From Serilophus lunatus (lineage: Eukaryota > Chordata > Aves > Passeriformes > Eurylaimidae): a DNA stretch of 64,000 nt. Position 1 is the stretch's first letter. Each line of letters starts with the position of its first letter. Position numbers and translations under genes: made by a program. The stretch spans positions 595,916-659,915 of the forward strand of contig VXBA01001841.1 in NCBI GenBank assembly GCA_013399895.1. The letters are read 5' to 3'. Shown piece after piece: positions 13,439-26,546 of this stretch. A model generated the notes under the pieces. It saw only the letters and a list, made by a program, of their open reading frames with translations. It was not told the origin of the DNA and ran no database searches.

Positions 13439-15121
13439 AATCCACATCAGCATATTATTTCCTTTTCAGTCTGTTTAGAGATGCATTCATCAAAATTTTA
13501 AGTGCTGAGATTTTTGCGCAGCCTAGGTAATTGTGGAAAATCTGGTTTGAGGTATTTACAACAAGCGGAGAAAAATGCATAGGGAAAAAGCAGGAACCAC
13601 CATGTTTCAGCAACAACAAAATTCCACTTATTGAATTATGAAAATCTCATGATTTGAAAAAATATAGTAAAGAAAAAAGAATGTCACATATTGGATTTAC
13701 ATTTGATATGCAGTTTACAATGCCAGATCATCCTTTGGTTTTCCCACAAAAGAAAAATGTAGACATGATTAAGTTTATACATGGTATCAGCATTAATTTA
13801 AGAGTAAGTTAAGTGGTTCTGGATCAGAAAATGAGATTATAACGAACTCAATGTGATTTCATTGAGGTAAAAGAAGTTTAAACTTGATAACTATTCATAA
13901 GAATAATAGGAACTATGTTAGCATTCTGTTTCCCTAGAGGTAAAAGAGCCTTGACAGGACTGTTTCTCTCATTAAAAAGCTGACGTGACTGTGTCCTCTA
14001 GAATTTGCTGGCCTCACTGGAAAATCTGCAGTCATCTGACACACATGTTCTTCTATTCCTATTGGATGAACAAGTCTAATTTAGTGTATACATATACAAT
14101 TCTATATCTCCATGGCTCTGTTGGAGTGGAAGTTTGCTAAACATCTGTTTTAAAACAGATTTAAATCAGAACTGTTGGGCACAGGACCTTGTAATTCAAG
14201 CTACATATTTCTAAAGGGAAATGTCAAGATATTCCGTCAGTTTGGAAAAGGGAGCAGCAACAGGATAATCACACACATTGGGCCAGATCTGAACACATTA
14301 TAATTGTACCAAATCCCTTTATTATTGAACAGGTTCTAAATTATTTGATGAAGCCATTGCAAATTGGAATCTATCTAGACTTGACTGTCAAATATATTTC
14401 TAATTATTTAATTCAATTTTACTCCTCTTTCCAATGAAATAAGACCCATATTGACCTTAAAAACTGAGGTAGTAAAATATTGAGTGGGTTTGCACACAGA
14501 CCTGTGGACAGCTATTACTATATCTATGTCTAATTAATTTGGACTGGTGATCAGTATGATGTATCTTGTAGTCTAAAAATAACTATTAGAATATTAGGTT
14601 TTAATTCATATCTATACACAAAATTCTTTCAACCTTAAAATGCATGTTACAAGTCAATATTAGTGTAAATACAATGTCCAGTAATTTTCTCACTAATTTA
14701 TATTTCAGTGCTCCCATGGACGGCCTTTCCATGACTGAAAGCAATTTCTTGAGAAGACGATGTTTGAAATACAACACATGAAAAATGCTTTCTAGATGAT
14801 CGTCTGTGCTAAACAGATGAACAAGCACGCAAGGAAGAGAATTCCCAAGCATTTTGACAGAAAATTTGAGGCACATTTGAAGACAAGATATAATTAGAAG
14901 GGTCTGACCTTCAACAAATTGTGAATACTTTCCAAGCATGTAACTTTTATGAAGTCTTCTATAGTGAGACCTAGTTCGAATTTTCCAGTATTATTAGTCA
15001 TCAATCAAAATCCCAAGGGCATGATAGAGAAGTTAGTTTTGGCTTGCAGGCTTTTCCAGTGGCCATTCTTTGCACTGTTTTCTCTGTGTCCCCAGAATGC
15101 TTACCCTTGCTGTCTTTTCAG

Positions 15122-15211
15122 TATGAGATTCCCAAGGAAATGCACAAAGCTGGGAGCAAGGAAAACATACAGGCATTTGTGAGACAATGTCAAATCTGGC
15201 TGTTTCCATAA
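15122..15211 (+). other. Short open stretch after a 3' splice-like site
   Basis: The pyrimidine-rich CTTGCTGTCTTTTCAG ends at 15121. From 15122 a frame stays open for 29 codons, starting Y-E-I-P-K-E-M-H-K, and stops with TAA at 15209-15211. This could be the last coding piece of a gene, but I recognise no protein and no clear polyadenylation signal follows closely. An open run this short is common by chance. Confidence 0.12.
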
Positions 15212-18200
15212 ACTATCTTCAAATATAGAAGCAACACAGGGTGAATTTTGTCTCTAGAGGTTTAGAGTGAAAGTCTGAAATGAAGATAGACTGAAATTTT
15301 AATTTTACAAATATAAAGCACAAAGAACATTGTGTATTTGCAGTTTATATAATTATACAACCGAGTCTTTGAGAGAGAGCTATAAAGTTTGCAAACATTA
15401 ATGCTCCTAGCGAGCACCAAGATACCATAGAATTTAGAGAAGGCCTAGAAACTGTAGGGAAGAAAAACACCTCTTTTCTAAAAGTTCTTTAGGACTGTAT
15501 TTAGTTTTGGTTCTCCTCTCCATTTACCTGCCTCTATACTTTTGTGTTAAGGTTATCTATCATTTCTGTGGAAAACTGACTTCCAAGCATTAAATCCTGA
15601 CCTTCTTGCACTTTCATTTTCCTCATCTCTTCTGTTTTCATTGCTTTTCCCCAATTCTGCTTTAATTACAAGGACTTTTTACTATCTAGTTCCACTTGTG
15701 CTAACAGTGCTTATGACAATGTGTTCTTCTGAGCATCCTTAAGGAACAGCACAAGTGCTTTTCTCTAGTGATAGCTAAAAGTTCAATCCAGTTCATGGAA
15801 ATAATTGGTTCTTTTTCTCATTAGTATCAGTGTTTACTGGAGGAGACTTCAGTCCACTTAGGTCATTTGACTTCCAGCAGACAGCAAAATGATGTAGTAC
15901 ATCTTTTCAAGGACAAAAGAACACCGGAAGGAAAAGGGATTTTTTTCTCTATGTGTTCTTCACTGAAGGGGAGGGATGTATGTCAAAACCAGAAGAGTCA
16001 TCCATTAATGAATAGGAAAACTAGACACGTTAAAGCCTACAGTTCCAGAAATAATCTGTGCTAATCTGTTTCACCATTAGGATATGCTCTCAGAACTCTT
16101 TTGCCAAAAAACCCAAAAGATTCTAACAAAACACAAGTTAAGTTTGCAATTAATATTGAATATAATATTTGCAATGCCACTGTACTTTGGAAGTTAATTG
16201 GTAATCCTTTGACATGTTGATCACGTTGCCTCGTAAGGGCAGCAAAAAAGACAACATGGACCATGTTTATCCATGCAAATCCCTCCTGTCAAGAGAAGCG
16301 TTAGACCATATTCACCTATACAACTCAAATTATAATTTGAAAATTGTTCTTTAATGAATTCAGTATTTTCATGGAACCAACTACATTTTTTCTCTTCTAT
16401 ATATACTTCAAGATAAGTGAATATTTTGTGCAGCGGATAAAGAGTCACTTAAATCCATGGCTATGTTTCCACTGGGGCTCTGATGTCAAAATTCAAAGAA
16501 GTCTGAATAAGAGAATCAATTAAAGCAAACTAGAACACAATAATTTAGAAACTAATCTCACAGTTTTTATATTTTTTTTAATAAAACTTACCCTTTTGAT
16601 GTCCCTTCAAACTAGACCTCGGAGATCTTTAATAGAAGAATAATCATATTCTCCTCATTCACATTCATTAAGCATCAGTTATTAAAAAAATTAGCTTGCT
16701 AATAATACCTGACAATTGACTGTACTGGTATAAAGTCTTGCATTTATGAAATTTCAATGTAGCAGACTCAGATTCCATGGTCAACGTATTCCCTCAGTAT
16801 TCTTAAAGAGATTTCTAGAGGAATAGTATAAATTATTTTCTTAGTTATATCTCATTTTCCTCAGTAAGAAATGACAGAGCTAGAACCTGAAAGATGCCTA
16901 AGTCCCTACTGGTTTCATTAGATACTGAAAGAGCTCCACTGCTCATAAAATGCAGTATATATGTACCCTACCTTCAGACTTGTATCTTCTAGGATTCTAA
17001 ATGTAATCCATAAAGTAAAAAAACCCTCTATAAAAAAGTGAATTTGCAGGAGATTCCTAGGCAGCAACATGGAACAAAATGAATTATCGAGGAGCTTCTC
17101 TTAAATATGTGATCTCTTAGATGGCGAAGGACAAGCAGCACGATGAACTGTAGCAGTATCTTCTGACACCAATTGGTGCTTTTGCAGTGTCACACTCTAT
17201 TGGCACAGCACGTCGTCTTTTTTTCTTGTAGTTTATCTGTCATGGAGAGAATGGTCAATCCAGCCTCACACTGTGTCTGACAGCTTTGATGCTGCTCCAT
17301 TTTTTGTGCGCCTGCTCTGATCTCCAGGCTTCTGCCTTGTAATGTCTCATGATAGGCCTGAGCCCTTGAATAAAGAAAGGGATTTTCTAGAGAGCTGCCC
17401 ATGTTTAAAGCTGTCCCTCCTTATAAAACTGTGCATGCCTTTACTGCCTGAAGGGCACTGTAGACCTGATTCAGCTCCCAAAGCCAGGAAAGTCCTTGTT
17501 GTGACTTTAGCTGGAGTTGAGAAAGTATCTACAGATGATGATATATCTATTGTATAATACAGTGTCAGCTAATCTAAGTTGTCTTCATTCATATACAAAC
17601 TGGCAGTATGGTGTCCTTTCCAGCAGGGAAATGGGCAATGTGATGCACCCAGGATGTTGGCTTTGGGAGCATAGGAACAAAGATATTGAGAACAAGCTTT
17701 TAGAGTACCTAATAATAGGGTTCTTTGGCTGTGAAGTGGCCAATTTAAATAATTTTGAAATTTGCTCATAAATATGCTTGTCTGTTAGATGTAATGTTTG
17801 AAATGTGGAAAAGAAATATAATTTCTAAAAATGCAGAAATATAGCAGGAAAAAAAGAAAAGTCTATTTCCAGAAATGTTTTCAGCATAATGAGTCTGTTG
17901 GACTCTTTCAACCATAACAGGTTATCCATTTAATAATCATATCTGGTTATACCAACTTCCTGTACAATAGTGACTATGATTTTCAAACTATTAAAACGAT
18001 GCATTTTATATGGTTTTACCTCATTGATTTTAAATGAATTATAATTGTATTGAGGAGGTTTTGAATATCTGTCACTAAGAAAGTCTTCACAATGGATTGT
18101 CAGGTAAATTAAAGCTGTAGTAAAGCATCTCACCAAGAAGATATTTCTCTGTTACGAATGACCAACTTTGATGTACGTTGAGAAGGGGTGAGTTCTGAGA

Positions 18201-19098
18201 GTGTACTGTCTTATATGTTCTTGGAGTTACATTATATTTAGAGTCAACTGCCCAAGTGTTGCGCTAGTGCAGAGATGATGAGCATGTACAAAGACTTTTA
18301 GGCAGTCTGACTGAGGCAGACAAGATACTTCATCTAATTTACTTTGTTTAATCAATAAAAAAATACAAAAAAGTCATATATGCTTGTAATATATATACGC
18401 ATATGTGTATACATATATAAACAAAGTGTGTGAATTTATATAGAAAAACAGACACATGCTTTCTGTACATTTTGAGCAGTAATTTTTTTAAGTGCAGATA
18501 ATGTATTGTCAGATACACATAACAGGTCTGAACATAATAAACACCCTTTGTATATTGCTCAGAATTTGTAATATGAAAAATATTGTCTTTCTGTATTGTG
18601 GAGACAAACATTCTTGACATCAAAAACTAGAAAATATAAATAAAACTAGAAATAAAAAAAATAATTCTAAGTTTAAATTCTGAATAGGTGTATGACTTTT
18701 TTTAGGTGAGGGGAGAACAGAATATACAAAAACATTTTTTATAGAACTTAGGGGGTTTTTTAATAAAGAAGGTTATGTTTTAAATTAGAAACAGTCTTTT
18801 AGTTATGATGAGTTGTTTGACTGTTATGCTATGCTTCTTAATGCAGAATTTTTCTGCAGTAAAAGGTTAATTAGTTGGGAAATGAAATACAGAAAACCAT
18901 CACAAATGAAATAGTATTGTCTTCCTTTTTCTTCATATCTCCCTGTCTTTTTCTAGAATATAGACTCAAAAGGGGTGAAGGTGTCTGTATAATTGGACAT
19001 TCCTTAGTGAACAAGGTTGCCTTTGTTCATACACACCCGTGAAAATAAATGGATTTCAGTTCCCTATGGAACATTACAACCTTCAGTAGATCTTCAGT

Positions 19099-19170
19099 TT
19101 TGGTTGGGTGTTTTGTTTGGTTGGTTGGTTTGTTGGTTTGGTTTTTTTTTTTTTGCTTGCTTGCTTGGCT
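19099..19170. repeat. Simple repeat: GGTT-rich, T run, then GCTT units
   Basis: Interrupted TTGG/GTTT units are followed by a T run and then by three GCTT-type units near 19154-19166. This is low-complexity DNA just upstream of a CR1 3' end. Confidence 0.75.
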
Positions 19171-19229
19171 TGATTTTCTGGGGGAAATAATGCGATTGCT
19201 CTCTAGTTAAACTTTCCTAAAGTTTTTTT

Positions 19230-19418
19230 CACAGTATCACAGTATCAGCAAGGTTGGGAGAGACCTTAGATATCATCAAGTCCAACCCATAATCTAAGAG
19301 TAACCCATCACCTAAATTATGGCACCAAGAGCCTCATCCAGGGTCGGTGACTCCACCACCTCCCCGGGCAGCCCATTCCAGTGGCAGATCACCCTTTGGT
19401 AGAAGTGTATGGGTAAAA
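19230..19418 (-). mobile_element. CR1 LINE 3' fragment, minus strand
   Basis: The 3' terminus shows two CACAGTAT units at 19230-19245, the complement of the CR1 8-bp terminal repeat. Conserved CR1 3' sequence follows, including GGTTGGGAGAGACCTTAG, CATCAAGTCCAACC, and the GACTCCACCACCTCCC and GGGCAGCCCATTCCAGTG phrases. Only about 190 bp of the element remains, so it is a heavily 5'-truncated copy with no complete domain. Confidence 0.9.
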
Positions 19419-19611
19419 ATCACAGATTTTTCTGACTGGTCCTCAAAAGATGTTACTGAGAAGGTGTTTTCTCATTCTAAAAACTCCTTCACAGGAACTG
19501 ATCAGAGGGAAGCAGGGAATCCATATTAACACATTAGGCTTGACACTGTGTCAGTGCCATTGCTGTCCTAGAAAATAAAATATCTAGTCCTTATATTTGT
19601 ATGTTCTGTAT

Positions 19612-20060
19612 ACAGAATGGTTCGAGATACAAAGGACCTTGAAGAGCATCTAGTTCCAAACCTCTTGCCATGGGCAGAGATGTCACATACTAGAATGGGT
19701 TGCTCAAAGCTCCCAACCAGCTTTGCCTTTTAAAGCCTTCATCTCGTCACTCTTGTGAAAAGCCCTTCTCCAGCTCTCTTGTAGGTCCCTTCAGGTACTG
19801 GAAAGCCACAATAACGTCTCCCCGGAGTCTTCTCTTCTCCAGGTGGGATAACCTCAACTCTTTCAACCTGTCTTCATAGAAAAGGTGCTCCAGCCCTCTG
19901 ATCATCTTTCTGGTCCTCCTCTGGACTCACTCCAGCAGGTCCAAGTCTTTCTTATGTTGTGGGCTCCAGAGGTGAATGCAGGTGGGGTTTCACGAGAGCA
20001 GAGCAGAGGGACAGAATCATCTGCCTTGACTGCTGATCACTTGGTCCTTTGTCATTTGCC
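19612..20060 (-). mobile_element. CR1 LINE 3' fragment, minus strand, second insertion
   Basis: This is a separate CR1 copy, about 190 bp beyond the previous one. Recognisable phrases include CTTGCCATGGGCAG, GGTACTGGAAAGCC, GTCTCCCCGGAGTC, CTTCTCTTCTCCAGG, CATCTTTCTGGTCCTCCTCT and CCAGGTCCAAGTC-like sequence. On the minus strand these encode the end of CR1 reverse transcriptase (the L-E-K-R-R-L-R-G region) plus the 3' UTR. The first base is approximate because the terminal repeat is worn. It belongs to a CR1 subfamily different from the 19230 copy, so the two are not one broken element. Confidence 0.9.
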
Positions 20061-23000
20061 ACTAACCTGGGATAAATCTGTATCAAATGTAATAAAAATG
20101 ATGAAAATATGAAAGCACTTACATACTCAAAGCACTTACCTTACCTGGTCAGATTTCTGTCAACAGCTATGTCTTTGTATGTACAGATGTGTAGAAACAC
20201 AAATATATAAACCAGACAAACTTGCATATGCGCATGTACCCTGTATCTTTATGTTCAGTCTTAAAATCTCTTGTCTTCATCTTCACTTCTTAATGCAACT
20301 CTTTTCAGTTCTTTTCAAATTTCTAAAGCTTCTGCCCTGTGCCACCACTGCTGCTTACCTGTAAGAGGATGTTAAACAAGATGAAACTGAATTTTAAGTA
20401 AATATTAGGCAGTTTGACACTTTTTAACTGCTATATATGTGTATTTTTAATACTTTGATTTAAAGTGTTATTTTCATCTAGCAGAGGAGCAGAAATAGGG
20501 TTACATTTAATCACAATTCAGCTTGAATTTTGAATATTAAATGTTCATAATTAAAGCTTCTAAACAATTTACAGAGCTAGTAATAATTACAGGAATTAAT
20601 TTGTGAATTTCTTTAATTAAACTAATTTTGGCAAATTATATAATTTGCTCCTGAGAAGTTTAAGAATAGAATTTGAAGCAAGGTTTTACACAACTTTGTT
20701 CAATCCCTCAAACCCTCCAGTTTCTTCAGAGTATACATGACAGGTAAATTTTGATTGTAGTAGGATAATTTTTAGTTCTACATATGTTTATTCTGTACTT
20801 TCATGTATATTTAAATTTATGGGGAGATGGGCAGGAGTACTAAGACATCTCAGCATCATCTTTTTCTGAGGTATTTGAAGCAAAGCAGCCTAATAGCAGC
20901 TTTGAGAACGAGGCTTTTTTCTTTTCATGCTCACTTTTTATACAGCTAGGAAGAAATGTATATGGCCCTGAAAAGTTCAAACCAATGGTGTGCCTATGGT
21001 ATGTCTCGGAGTAGTTAAGGCACATGACACTCTTTTAGAAAGGAGGAATAACCCCTATTTTGACATTATTTCTTTTTATTTTGCAAGAAAAGACATTTAA
21101 ATCTGGAACATAATGAACTTGCAAAATTAGCTCAAACTGAAACTCTCTACTGTATAATTCTGATGTGCATATGTACAGGAAAGCAGGAAATGTTCTTGAG
21201 CTTGTTATCAAGTGAGACAAGGTTAATTAGTGACTAGAATAGCTTTAGCATTTCTTTCACTCCATTATATTTTACCACCTGTCCTTTTTACTGCTAATAT
21301 AATATTTCCTGGTTTCAATATCAGAAAGGAGAAACTGTTGCTTTTCACTTCTTAAGTCACTTATGAAAGTATATTTGATATGCAGGGTGGTTGTTTTCCT
21401 GTCGTGGTTTTTTGGTTTGTTTGTTTTAAGCTCATGGTCTGTCAAGGCCTATATTTTCAGAGCGGAACAATGACTTATTTCTCAAAGATTCAGTACCTAA
21501 AATTATAGTTGAATTTTCAAGAGCTCTGTGCTTGTGCTCAGCAGCCTCCAGTATAGTGAGGATTTTCAAAGGTCTCAAAATATAGTGTCTCAGTACCTTG
21601 AAAATAAAGCCATTTATTTGATATTTAAATGAGAAATGCACAGTAGTTATTGAGTAAGTACTTGCTTGCAGATGCAGTGTACAGAAAAACCGTTTTCCAC
21701 ACAAAGGAAAAAACAGAACTGCTAATTAAGATCCAGCTGAGAGTTAAATTTGAACATATTTATAACTCTTTAGGTATGCACAAGATAATCTGTGTTTCAT
21801 GCTCTTCATATTATTTTGTAGTCCAGAATAATGCAATGTCATTTAATTTATTTTATTTTATATAGCTGCATATGTAATGAAGTAAGTTTCACTTGCCACA
21901 GGGATTCCCACACAAATTCAAATTCTGTCTTTGGCTTCTCTCCCTATTATGCATTCAGAATATATTCTATAGGTTGTAAAGGACTATTTATCATCGAATC
22001 TTAAAGACTAAACCATAGTACAAATTTAAGCTAAATTCCAGATTTGAGCTAAAACAAGGAATACAAAATACTAATAAAGTGAGTTAATATTTCAGCATTT
22101 CTTTCTACATTTTATACTTGATAATTTTATATAATAGTCCATTACTTCATGTTCTTCATAAATAAAAATTATATATACTTATTTTTCTCGAAATGAAAAT
22201 ACAGTACAGTTCAGATTCCTTAATGATGGACACTATTTGAAAACATTAAGATAAACAGACATAGATCAAAAATCTACCTTACTACAAAGAAATCATGTAA
22301 TACAGAGGTGAGCTTGTGAAAAATAGAGTATGTGTGTTTTCATTCTGTTTTTCTTCCCTCTTCCTCTATTCTGAAGAACAGAGATTTCATACTGCCTTTG
22401 TGAGAAAGTTGATTTCTTTTGGTGCAGACACTGCACCCGATGGTTGGTCTACCCTGTAGGTTACTGGACTACACAGCAGACTCTCCTTCCATCTGAACTG
22501 AACAGAGGTCCACAGTTAGAGAGGGTAGGTGAGTTCAGCAGCAAAACAGATAAGAAATTTGGTAGCCAAAGCACAGATTCTGCCTAAAATATGTCTGCTG
22601 TCATCCCTATGCCATCTAGCTGCTGCTGTGATGCTGCTGCAGTGTCAAAACCCAGCAGGGATTTGAAGAGCCACGACTGAGCTCTGAAATTATGTACAGC
22701 AGGCTCTTAGGAGGATATTCACACAGCTTGAAGTCCAGTTTTCCTTCATATAGTACAGTACTGCTCCATGCAATGATAGGTTTCCAGTAACTCTTGAGAA
22801 GTGCCCCAAACCAGCCAAGTCCAAATCAGCTGCAAAAGGAGCTTTAGCCCTTGTGGGTTTTTGTCTGCCCGGTGCTGAGAATCCACATGGGTGAGAAAAA
22901 ATACATCCAGCCAGGGGTTTGGGGTCTAACAGGGATGGTGTGTGCTGCAGGTCCCCACAGCTGCATGTGGTCCGTACTACTTCTAACAGCCCAGTTAACA

Positions 23001-23709
23001 TCGCTGTACTTGCAATTATTATGTCAATATAGAGGAACAACCTTAGATGTCTAACGAACTGCATTATGTCTTTATTCCTGTTTTATTGGCTTAAGGAAGA
23101 TCTACTTGTCTAAAGTTTTGTTATTAATTTATACAATCCAACAGTTAAGGGAAGTTTACAGTATTTCATTTTTTGGTGACTCAGGGGATTGGATAAGCAT
23201 TGACATCCTTCCTAATGGAGCAGGGCCAGGCTACCATTCCCAGCAGGGCTGTTACACACACCTTTTGTTCATTCAAGGCACTTGGCTAATGAACACATTT
23301 AGACAAGGGAACACTATTGTTCAATTGTTCGATTAAGTGACTTGTAACAATTAAGAGGTGGCTCCCTACCATCTTCTTTAATATGGTCTTAAAAATCGAT
23401 GAGATTTTGAGACTTCAACCCTCATTCTGCTTTGATTTGGCTTGCAGGAAGAAATAAGACCCTGAATCTCATATAAGTAATGTATGGGCTAAATAAGTGT
23501 AAACATCATCACTGTTCACTTGAAAGTTTTTTTCTTAGTCACAGTGGTGTGACAGGACCTTACAGAGCTTTCTGTGTTTATTTTTATTGTAGGAAAAGAA
23601 AACTAAATCCCTCACATATAATATTTGAGTACATCCAGTTCTCCATGCGTGCAAATTCAGGGTCTCAAATGCAGAATTTATTTTAAAATAAAAATTACCC
23701 TCTGTACAT
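20061..23709. other. Non-coding DNA; GC-richer patch 22390-23060 unidentified
   Basis: The sequence is mostly AT-rich with short meaningless frames. From about 22390 to 23060 it becomes visibly richer in G and C and holds a 124-codon minus-strand frame (23064-22690), but its composition gives no family match. The patch could be old repeat, a conserved element or chance. Confidence 0.45.
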
Positions 23710-24430
23710 CCCCTGCAGCACTACAGTCCGGGGACAGAGTGACTGGAGAGAAGCCAGGCAAAAAGGGCCTTGGGGCTGCTGATTGACAGCAGGATAAACA
23801 TAAGCCAGCAGTGTGCCCAGGTGGCCAAGAAGGCCAGTGGCATCCTGGGCTGTATCAGAAACAATGTGGCCAGCAGGACCGGGGAAGTGATTCTTTCCCT
23901 GTTCTCAGCACTCATGAGGTTGCACCTTGAGTTCTATGTCCAGTTCTGGGCCCCTCCGTTTAAGAAGGATATTGAGGTAGTGTAATGCATTCAAAGAAGG
24001 GCAACAAGGGTGGTGAAGAGATTGGAGCACAAGTCATATGAGGAGAGGCTAAGGGAGCTGAGGATGTTTAGCCTGGAGAAGAGGAGGCTCAGGGGAGACT
24101 TTATCACTCTCTACAACTGCATAAAAGGAGGTTGTAGCCAGGTGGGGGCTGGTCTCTTCTCCTGGCACCAAAAAGGGCACAGCCTTGAACTGCACCTGAC
24201 AACATTTAGGTTAGACTTTATAAAGAAGTTCTTTACAGGGAGAGTGATTTGCCATTGGAATGGGCTGCCCAGGGAGGTGATGGGTTCACTGTCCCTGGAA
24301 GTATTTAAGAAGAGACTGGATATGGCACTTAGTGCCATGGTCTAGTTGACAAGCTGGTGTTAGGTCAAAGGTTGGATTTGATGATCTCAGAGGTCTTTTC
24401 CAACATAGTTGATTCTGTGATTCTGTGATT
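23710..24430 (+). mobile_element. CR1 LINE, 5'-truncated, plus strand, with intact 3' terminal repeats
   Basis: This is the best-preserved LINE in the window. It holds the C-terminal part of ORF2, a short 3' UTR ending GATCTCAGAGGTC and TTTTCCAACATAG, and the terminal repeat ATTCTGTG twice at 24413-24428. The 5' break near 23710 has no sharp boundary. The neighbouring sequence at about 24548 is another, opposite-strand CR1 scrap. CR1 normally makes little or no target-site duplication, and none was seen. Confidence 0.93.
23770..24345 (+). pseudogene. CR1 ORF2 reverse-transcriptase C-terminal remnant with one in-frame stop
   Basis: This is the coding remnant of the LINE at 23710-24430. Frame 1 reads from GLLIDSRINI (the connection region after the polymerase core), through CAQVAKKASGILGCI and VILSLFSAL, to YEERLRELRMFSLEKRR, KKFFTGRV, HWNGLPREV and a natural stop TAG at 24343-24345. 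The frame is broken only by a TAA at 23983-23985, immediately before the C-I-Q-R-R-A-T block. There is no frameshift. The catalytic F-A-D-D core and the endonuclease lie upstream and are missing through 5' truncation, so the copy could never have been autonomous. The low level of damage suggests a younger age than the 7811-8990 copy. Confidence 0.88.
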
Positions 24431-24547
24431 TGTCAGCATTTCAAAATGTAAAGCAAGTAACTGTATAATATACAGTGTTGACATCTATGAGTACACTTTC
24501 CTAGACTAGCCAGTATTAAATGTTGCAGTATGTCCCTTTATTTTTTA

Positions 24548-24785
24548 ATAGACTCATATAATAATTTAGGTTGGAAGATCTCAAGGTCATGTATTTCAAC
24601 CTCCTACATTACATAAATCCAGCTTCTTGGCTTTACTTAGAAGAACTCTTAGATCAAGGTTTGAGTTCATTGTTTCTAGTTGCAGCAGTTCAACAGTTGT
24701 CTTCCATCCATGGTGGAATGCTTTCTATCCAAAATAGGCGTGTTTTATCTCAGTTTGGAACCTGTCCTATTCTACAAACTGTTAA
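24548..24785 (-). mobile_element. Probable degenerate CR1 3' fragment, minus strand
   Basis: GACTCATATAATAATTTAGG then GTTGGAAGATCTCAAGGTCA and TTTCAACCTCCTAC keep the order and spacing of a CR1 3' end on the minus strand. The rest is too diverged for me to confirm. It lies 120 bp beyond the plus-strand CR1 but is a different insertion. Confidence 0.55.
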
Positions 24786-26410
24786 AAAATAGAATAAAAT
24801 CTAAACCAAGATATATATTTGGAAGCCTCCTTTAGATACTTTGAAATAAAAGGGAATTACTTGAAACTGCTAAGCTCATTTACATACCTACATTAGGTTT
24901 TTCAGCTAAGTTTTTCTGTTTGTTTGTTTGGTTTTTTTTTTTCCAGTCTGATTTCCTTCTTCTGGTATACTCTCAATAAATATTACACATACTATTAAAA
25001 AATTCAGGAAAGTGACTTTCATTGTAAAGAAAATAAATAAATAAAAAATTAAACCGCAGTATTCAATCTTCCATGAGATGTCTTTTGCAAGCTGGGAACA
25101 ACGGTGGTTCTGTCGACACTTTCCTCACAGCCTTATTTGCTAAGAAAAAAAATTAATCCAAAGCAGAAAATTGCACGCAAACTTCATTATAAAAATTTCC
25201 ACGCATTAAATTACTATAGAAAAGTCCTAGCATGCAATAGATATTTCACTTTTTTCCTCTCTGTAGACAATCATGAAGTGTAACCAGTAGAGAGATGAGT
25301 AGCTGGGACTGCAAAGATGATCCAGTAGATACTACGATAGTGTTAATGCATTGTTCAGTGATCATTATGCCTGACATTTAAGCAGCATTGTTACTCCTCA
25401 TCAATGAAAAGAGAGATCAGTTGCAGCCCTGGCACTGTCAGCTCATCTCGTTGCTATGGATGACAACTGCAAATTACTAATACTTTTTTCCATTTTATCT
25501 CCTACGCAATTCTGTCTTCCAACCAGTCTGTTCGTTTTCAATCAACCAAAAGACAAACCCAAAGATCTCTTTGCAGCTTGGGGTCCCCTATGAGGTCGCA
25601 TATGAGTTCTCAAAAGGAGGAGAAATGCTTTGGTAGCATTCACATTCATGTTTTGAATGCTGCAGCCTGTATGACAATAAGTAGCACCCATCTGAAGCAG
25701 TTCATACAAGTCAAAGCTTCATGTAGTAACATTAGCTTTTCCAATAGGTTTTTTTAAATAACCATACCAGACTAGAGTATCTGGCCAGGAACATATATGA
25801 TAAATGATTAATTCATTGCATTAAAAACAGGAGTGGTAATAGAAAAATGCTCAAAAGAAGTGTAGGCAACGTTTGGAAAAATTCCCTCGTACTGAAAGAC
25901 TTCAGTAGTTTCTGCTTATTGCAGAGAAGGAGAGAAGGCTAAGAGAGGATTTGATCATGGATTATAGGTAGCTGTTATGGAATAAGATATTGACTACTGA
26001 AAGTTACATAAACTGATAAAGCAAAAACACAGACCTATAGTTAAGTTTGAAATCAAATTAGGGATATTATTCAGCTACACATAATGAAAGTTTATATTCC
26101 ACTGAAGCAGGTTACCAAGGGAATAATTGATCTGTTGTTTCACAATTAAAATGGTATATGTGTTGAAAAGGCATACTTTAGTTCACATGCAAGTCACTGA
26201 ATTTTGTATCTTTGCTATATGGAAAGAAGAACAACTCTTTCTTTGGAAGAAATGTTGAAAAAATTCTGTGGCCTGCTTTGTAGAAAATGGTCACTCCCAG
26301 TTTTAAAGTCTTTGTGGTGCCAAACACCCAAGAGTAACAGAAAAAATATTAATAGATTTTAGGAAATGTGTAGATCATATCCATTTTGCTTGGACAATGC
26401 TTTCATTTGT
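24786..26410. other. AT-rich non-coding DNA
   Basis: No gene or repeat was recognised beyond small GTTT and T runs near 24915-24945. A moderately complex stretch at about 25370-25520 has no identifiable content. Confidence 0.5.
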
Positions 26411-26546
26411 CATCAAATCGTGGAAGGGTATGCGTCAGATGAATCCTTACTAGTTCCAATCCCCCTGCCATGGACAGGGACACCTTTCACTAGATCAGAT
26501 TGCTTGGAGCCCCATCCAACCTGGCCTTGAACACTTCCATATGTCA
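26411..26546 (-). mobile_element. Short CR1 LINE 3' fragment, minus strand
   Basis: CCCCCTGCCATGGACAGG, CACCTTTCACTAGATCAG and CCCATCCAACCTGGCCTTG, at about 26460-26530, are textbook CR1 3'-end phrases. Only about 100-135 bp remain, and the terminal repeat at the left edge is worn. Confidence 0.88.

Larger units (their letters stand above)
9471..19229. other. AT-rich non-coding DNA, about 9.8 kb
   Basis: No gene or known repeat was recognised. The stretch contains an isolated microexon-like signal (10574-10595), a weak open stretch after a 3' splice site (15122-15211), nested palindromes at 13402-13438, and a simple repeat from 19099. Moderately GC-richer DNA at about 17150-17560 shows no recognisable protein. 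Confidence 0.5.

Noticed and set aside
21860..21885. 16-nt microexon between TTATATAG and GTAAGT
   Set aside because: The acceptor tract mixes A with T instead of being pyrimidine-only, and such AT-rich pairings are common in this window.
25450..25467. RFX X-box-like inverted sequence GTTGCTATGGATGACAAC
   Set aside because: The GTTG and CAAC half-sites are 10 nt apart, too far for the X-box consensus, and the second half-site lacks the required G.
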